DNA of 64,000 bases from NCBI RefSeq assembly GCF_910592395.1, contig NC_088311.1, positions 8,246,501-8,310,500 on the forward strand, read 5' to 3'. This stretch comes from Lineus longissimus (lineage: Eukaryota; Nemertea; Pilidiophora; Heteronemertea; Lineidae). Below, one piece after another: positions 61,501 to 64,000 of this stretch; positions within the stretch are counted from its first letter, which is position 1; every line of letters begins with the position of its first letter. A program made the position numbers and the translations under genes. The notes beneath the pieces were generated by a model. It saw nothing but the letters and a program-made list of their open reading frames with translations, did no database searches and had not been told where the DNA came from.

Positions 61501-63336
61501 GCAATGGGCGGAAAGAAGGCCCCAGCACCTGTGTTGTGTGGCGAGAAGGCCTATCTAGCAATGGGTGGAAAGAAGGCCCCAGCACCTGTGTTGTGTGGCG
61601 AGAAGGCCTATCTAGCAATGGGTGGAAAGAAGGCCCCAGCACCTGTGTTGTGTGGCGAGAAGGCCTATCTAGCAATGGGTGGAAAGAAGGCCCCAGCACC
61701 TGTGTTATGTGGCGAGAAGGCCTATCTGGCAATGGGTGGAAAGAAGGCCCCAGCACTTATGTTGTGTGGCGAGAAGGCCTCTAGCACTTGGGTGGAAAGA
61801 AGGCCCCAGCACTTGTGTTGTGTGGCGAGAAGGCCTCTAGCACTTGGGTAGAAAGAAGGCACCAGCACTTGTGTTGTGTGGCGAGAAGGCCTCTAGCACT
61901 TGGGTGGAAAGAAGGCCCCAGCACTTGTGTTGTGTGGCGAGAAGGCCTCTAGCACTTGGGTGGAAAGAAGGCCCCAGCACTTGTGTTGTGTGGCGAGAAG
62001 GCCTCTAGCACCTGGGTAGAAAGAAGGCCCCAGCACTTATGTTGTGTGGCGAGAAGGCCTCTAGCACTTGGGTGGAAAGAAGGCCCCAGCACTTGTGTTG
62101 TGTGGCGAGAAGGCCTCTAGCACTTGGGTGGAAAGAAGGTCCCAGCACCTGTGTTGAGTGGGGATTGCATGAGAATGTCCAAAGCAACTTCTACTGCCTC
62201 GGGAGAGGGTCCCCATCGTTCAGAGGATGGAAGCTTCAAGACACCCTGAGGTTATGACTTTTTCCCCAACATGGGTGGTAACCAATATCGATCAGACATT
62301 GTTTTGTAATGGTTTCACATATTATCAATTTATCAGGTCAGGTATATCGATTCTTTTGTCAGCATATCATGATATTGCTTGTTACATTATAATCAAGAAA
62401 AACAAGTACAAGGCTTGATTATGATACTTATTTGGCCTTGAAACAAAATTCTGCTCTGAGCTGTTATGAATACATGTATTAACCTTTGAAGACAACGTTT
62501 TCAAATCTTAATCAAAACGAGGCCAAGCCGGAACAGTTTGAAATGGTAATTGAACAACTTGGTGTCCCCAACCTATTGTGTAACACTAAAGCTGGTGAAA
62601 GGTATCGAAACGCCAGATGTGAATAATATTTAGCTTGAATTTGATATTCAGAACTGGTCTTAACTCAGTAAAACTATAGTATGTCACATTGTTTCAGTTA
62701 TAATCAACTTGCATGATCAAGAGTAATTGCAGTAGCCTCGCTCCAACTACTCCAAATCTACTGAAGAATCCCCTGCTCATGGCAGAACTTTTTTAGTCGA
62801 CTTTTCTGAAGTACCTCGCGAGGCGTCAAAGGAAAGTGATCGATAGCTAGTCGGGGTAACTCACTGCATGGCTTCCGTACTCAATATCATGATAGCCAAA
62901 TCAAATAACCAAGATCGATTATGGTGGGGATGAATATCGCATTATTTCATTGTAAAGCTATTTATACGAAACCAGTGACTTGGTTAAGGACGGAAGCTGA
63001 CGAACATCATGTAGTGAGAAATACAATATTTATTTCTAAATGTGGGCGAGTGCATTGCATATGTTGCAAGGCATTCTTTAAGCAGATCGAAAGATATGCC
63101 CTCTGCCTTTGCTCAGTTTTTTCATTACACCAAGTGCGTGAAGATACCTGAATCGACCAATGGTTTAGGGATTGATTAGACCAACACATCTGACAGAAAG
63201 CGACCTAAAACCAGATCATCTTTGTCATTTAAATGAAATAAAAGAGTCATTTTGATGAAATAGGTCAAAGTTTCTTACCTCTATGCTCCATGAGGCCATT
63301 ATAACCTGTTGTGATTTTGTCAATCAATGCTGCCAT
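52174..63336 (-). CDS. ELOVL: Very-long-chain fatty acid elongase, ELOVL1/7-like, complete, seven coding exons
   Basis: Exons in transcript order are 63279-63336, 59568-59758, 55295-55375, 54253-54309, 53761-53866, 52779-52915 and 52174-52500; all junctions are GT/AG with matching phases (1,0,0,0,1,0). The 318-residue product is an ER-membrane 3-ketoacyl-CoA synthase that adds two carbons from malonyl-CoA to long acyl-CoAs. Hallmarks present are KVIELLDT (122-129, the KxxExxDT box), the histidine box HVYHH (145-149), HVIMYTYY (179-186) and TTIQIVQ (206-212, TxxQxxQ) spanning the last intron. GTFHALLN and QKYLWWKRY resemble the ELOVL1/7 branch more than ELOVL2/5; this assignment is by eye. The tail (about 262-318) is rich in Lys and Asn-Gly and ends KKHN, a KKxx ER-retrieval signal. 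The start has Kozak-like context aagATGG. Oddities are the long tail and Cys-Val-Glu where relatives have aromatic residues just after the histidine box. Confidence 0.95.
52501..53760 (-). other. ELOVL: ELOVL introns 5 and 6 (flanking exon 6)
   Basis: The introns are 52501-52778 and 52916-53760, with exon 6 between. The longer one contains a short AAAGGGGGACTATAGGCAGG motif near 53514 that recurs near 57862. Nothing else is recognisable. Confidence 0.6.
52779..52915 (-). CDS. ELOVL: ELOVL coding exon 6 (HVxMYxYY box)
   Basis: This 137 bp exon runs from acceptor CTTACAG|GCGGC, completing a split Gly codon, to donor ATA|GTAAGT, phase 0. It encodes GGFGTFHALLN, then HVIMYTYYGL and QKYLWWKRYMTTIQI. 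These are the most conserved elongase motifs after the histidine box. Confidence 0.95.
53761..53866 (-). CDS. ELOVL: ELOVL coding exon 5 (catalytic histidine box)
   Basis: This 106 bp exon runs from acceptor TTGACAG|ATTTTT to donor CCCCAG|GTTAGT and ends in phase 1. It encodes FFILRKKFNLVTFLHVYHH followed by ALMPCVEWAG. HxxHH is the catalytic histidine motif of the family. The residues after it differ from the Trp-rich sequence usual in ELOVL1/4/7 proteins. Confidence 0.94.
53867..55294 (-). other. ELOVL: ELOVL introns 3 and 4 (flanking exon 4)
   Basis: The introns are 53867-54252 and 54310-55294, either side of microexon 4. A short direct duplication of GCATATCCCGGCCTT lies near 54413-54455. 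No other structure is seen. Confidence 0.6.
54253..54309 (-). CDS. ELOVL: ELOVL coding exon 4 (KxxExxDT box)
   Basis: This 57 bp microexon has 19 codons, phase 0 at both ends, with acceptor TTTCAG|ATGGCA and donor ACA|GTAAGT. It encodes MANVSWWFYFSKVIELLDT, the membrane segment ending in the conserved K-x-x-E-x-x-D-T box. Confidence 0.94.
55295..55375 (-). CDS. ELOVL: ELOVL coding exon 3 (lumenal loop)
   Basis: This 81 bp, 27-codon exon runs from acceptor TTCAG|TTTCTA to donor CGG|GTAAGT, phase 0 at both ends. It encodes AGWLDGYTLGCQLVDYSD, matching the elongase loop with conserved Cys and DYSD before TM3. Confidence 0.92.
56703..57265. repeat. Two diverged tandem duplications in ELOVL intron 2
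   Basis: ACTTGCCTGACAAC, GGAACCCCATATTCAA and ACCATCTTGAA/TCCATCTTGAA recur about 208 bp apart. Next to it ATCTCACTTCC, ATGTTGACCC and TCGAGATG recur about 110 bp apart. Confidence 0.65.
58597..59280. repeat. 62 bp minisatellite, 11 copies
   Basis: The unit runs from CTGAATTTCATTCATACAAA through GATATCACAATTGTAA. Variants at fixed positions (TTTAT/TTCAT, ATG/ATC, GAG/AAG/TAG) mark subtypes; units 2, 7 and 10 share TTTAT+ATG and end AGTTTTAA. One unit has a 2 bp insertion. Confidence 0.95.
59568..59758 (-). CDS. ELOVL: ELOVL coding exon 2 (D-R-x-x-x-W region, TM1-TM2)
   Basis: This exon is 191 bp. Acceptor TTTCAG|ATCAAC completes a split Asp codon to give DQRTTNWFLLGSPWP, the family's conserved N-terminal D-x-R-x-x-x-W-x-L motif. 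It continues through TM1 and the conserved NREPYDIRK loop into TM2, ending MVYE at donor GAG|GTAAGA, phase 0. Confidence 0.93.
59759..63278 (-). other. ELOVL: ELOVL intron 1 (3.5 kb) with 57/56 bp minisatellite
   Basis: This is the intron between the split Asp codon halves. A quarter of it is the 57/56 bp tandem array (about 61280-62160). The rest is AT-rich without recognisable exons. Confidence 0.65.
61280..62160. repeat. 57 bp minisatellite switching to 56 bp units
   Basis: About eight or nine units of 57 bp (GGCCTATCTAGCAATGGGTG start) are followed by about seven units of 56 bp (GGCCTCTAGCACTTGGGTGG start). Both share AAGAAGGCCCCAGCAC and GTGTTGTGTGGCGAGAA. Long frames on both strands run through the 57 bp part and close where 56 bp units begin. 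The array lies in ELOVL intron 1. Confidence 0.95.
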
Positions 63337-63383
63337 CTTTGTACAGCCGTGACAGGGAAAAAAGGACTAAAAACAATTGAAAG
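63279..63383 (-). CDS. ELOVL: ELOVL first coding exon with 47 nt of 5' UTR
   Basis: Coding part is 63279-63336: 19 codons starting MAALIDKITTGYNGL plus one base. The donor AGAG|GTAAG is at 63278-63277, phase 1. The upstream acceptor TTTTTCAG (AG at 63385-63384) follows a pyrimidine-rich run and sets the exon start at 63383. A second AG in TTTTTAG closer to the ATG is an alternative. The N-terminus is soluble and precedes TM1, as usual for elongases. Confidence 0.82.
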
Positions 63384-63797
63384 CTGAAAAAGAGAATAAA
63401 ATACTGTTGTTTTGGGCCTCTTTTAACAGCCCCAGGATATAAAATGTACAGCCACCAGCTTTGAATATGGTAGCATTTCAAATAAGCCCCCTGAAGTCTG
63501 CCTCCAATCCTCCGGACCAGAAGGCCATAATAATATGTCTTGATTGTGTGATTAACAGCTCAATTAGTGTAATAGGAAGTCACATGAACCATCAGGGTCC
63601 CAAGGCCATAGTCAACAAGTTTCTCACCAAACCAGTTCAAAGCCAGAGTGAGGAATGACGGGTACCATTTTGGATCAGAAGATGAATTTCTTATCATCCG
63701 AGTCACATCATATTGCTACTGCACACTGACATTATTTCGGTAGCCACAATTATTGAAATCTTTGCCCCACTGACCAAAAGGAATATACAGTACTTAC

Positions 63798-63877
63798 ACT
63801 AAAACTGACTTAGATATCACAGTTTAACGCATAACATGTAGTGCTCCAGTGTTGACAAGCAGATCCAGGACAAAAAC
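63798..63877 (-). other. ELOVL: Candidate non-coding 5' UTR exon of ELOVL
   Basis: This 80 bp segment sits between a strong acceptor (pyrimidine run then TTTACAG, AG at 63879-63878) and a strong donor (AGT|GTAAGTA, GT at 63797-63796), on the gene's strand and upstream of the ATG exon. It carries two short upstream reading frames (6 and 2 codons, overlapping in different frames). If real, the promoter lies beyond the right edge. Confidence 0.45.
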
Positions 63878-64000
63878 CTGTAAAGAGAAACAGCAAAGGG
63901 CATGTCTAAACTAGAATTGGCAAATTCACTGATGTGAATTTATGACCACACCACCTGGCCGCGGCCACATCCTGGGTGCAACAACAGCAGGCTTATAGGC

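Noticed and set aside
61136-61756. 206-codon minus-strand Pro/His-rich frame, and 190- and 158-codon plus-strand frames
   Set aside because: All follow from the 57 bp repeat being divisible by three. Frames stay open on both strands at once, which is not expected of a selected gene.

Overview
This 64 kb window is animal nuclear DNA. Coding exons are short, in matching phase and bounded by canonical GT/AG sites. They lie in AT-rich, repeat-filled non-coding sequence, and no operons or ribosome binding sites are visible. The gene families, together with abundant MITEs, foldback elements, minisatellites and TACATGTA palindromes, suggest a marine invertebrate such as a mollusc, brachiopod, annelid or amphioxus. 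The species cannot be fixed from the sequence alone.

Three protein-coding genes are supported. (1) A class A (rhodopsin-like) peptide-type GPCR on the minus strand. Coding exon 1 (30945-31280) and exon 2 (3280-3401) are separated by a 27.5 kb intron; later exons lie off the left edge. (2) An SLC18-like (vesicular amine/acetylcholine transporter family) major-facilitator protein on the plus strand, 38618-40303. It has 561 codons without an intron and lacks two membrane aspartates typical of monoamine transporters. (3) A complete fatty-acid elongase (ELOVL1/7-like) on the minus strand. Seven coding exons between 63336 and 52174 give 318 residues, with all elongase hallmarks, an Asn-Gly-rich tail and a C-terminal KKHN ER-retrieval signal. 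A likely non-coding 5' exon lies at 63798-63877, so its promoter is probably beyond the right edge.

Layout: 1-31.3 kb is the GPCR gene, almost all intron. That intron holds a pair of inverted ~360 bp MITEs, several other MITEs and foldbacks, a 49 bp palindrome and a 63 bp minisatellite. 31.3-38.6 kb is the divergent spacer between the GPCR and the SLC18-like gene. 40.3-52.2 kb is gene-free, with a 289 bp inverted-repeat element, a tRNA-derived SINE, a 221 bp near-perfect hairpin and a degenerate minisatellite beside the elongase stop codon. 52.2-64 kb is the elongase, whose introns carry a 62 bp and a 57/56 bp minisatellite.

The genes do not form a pathway. The GPCR (cell surface), the SLC18-like carrier (vesicle or other membrane) and the elongase (endoplasmic reticulum) appear to be unrelated neighbours.
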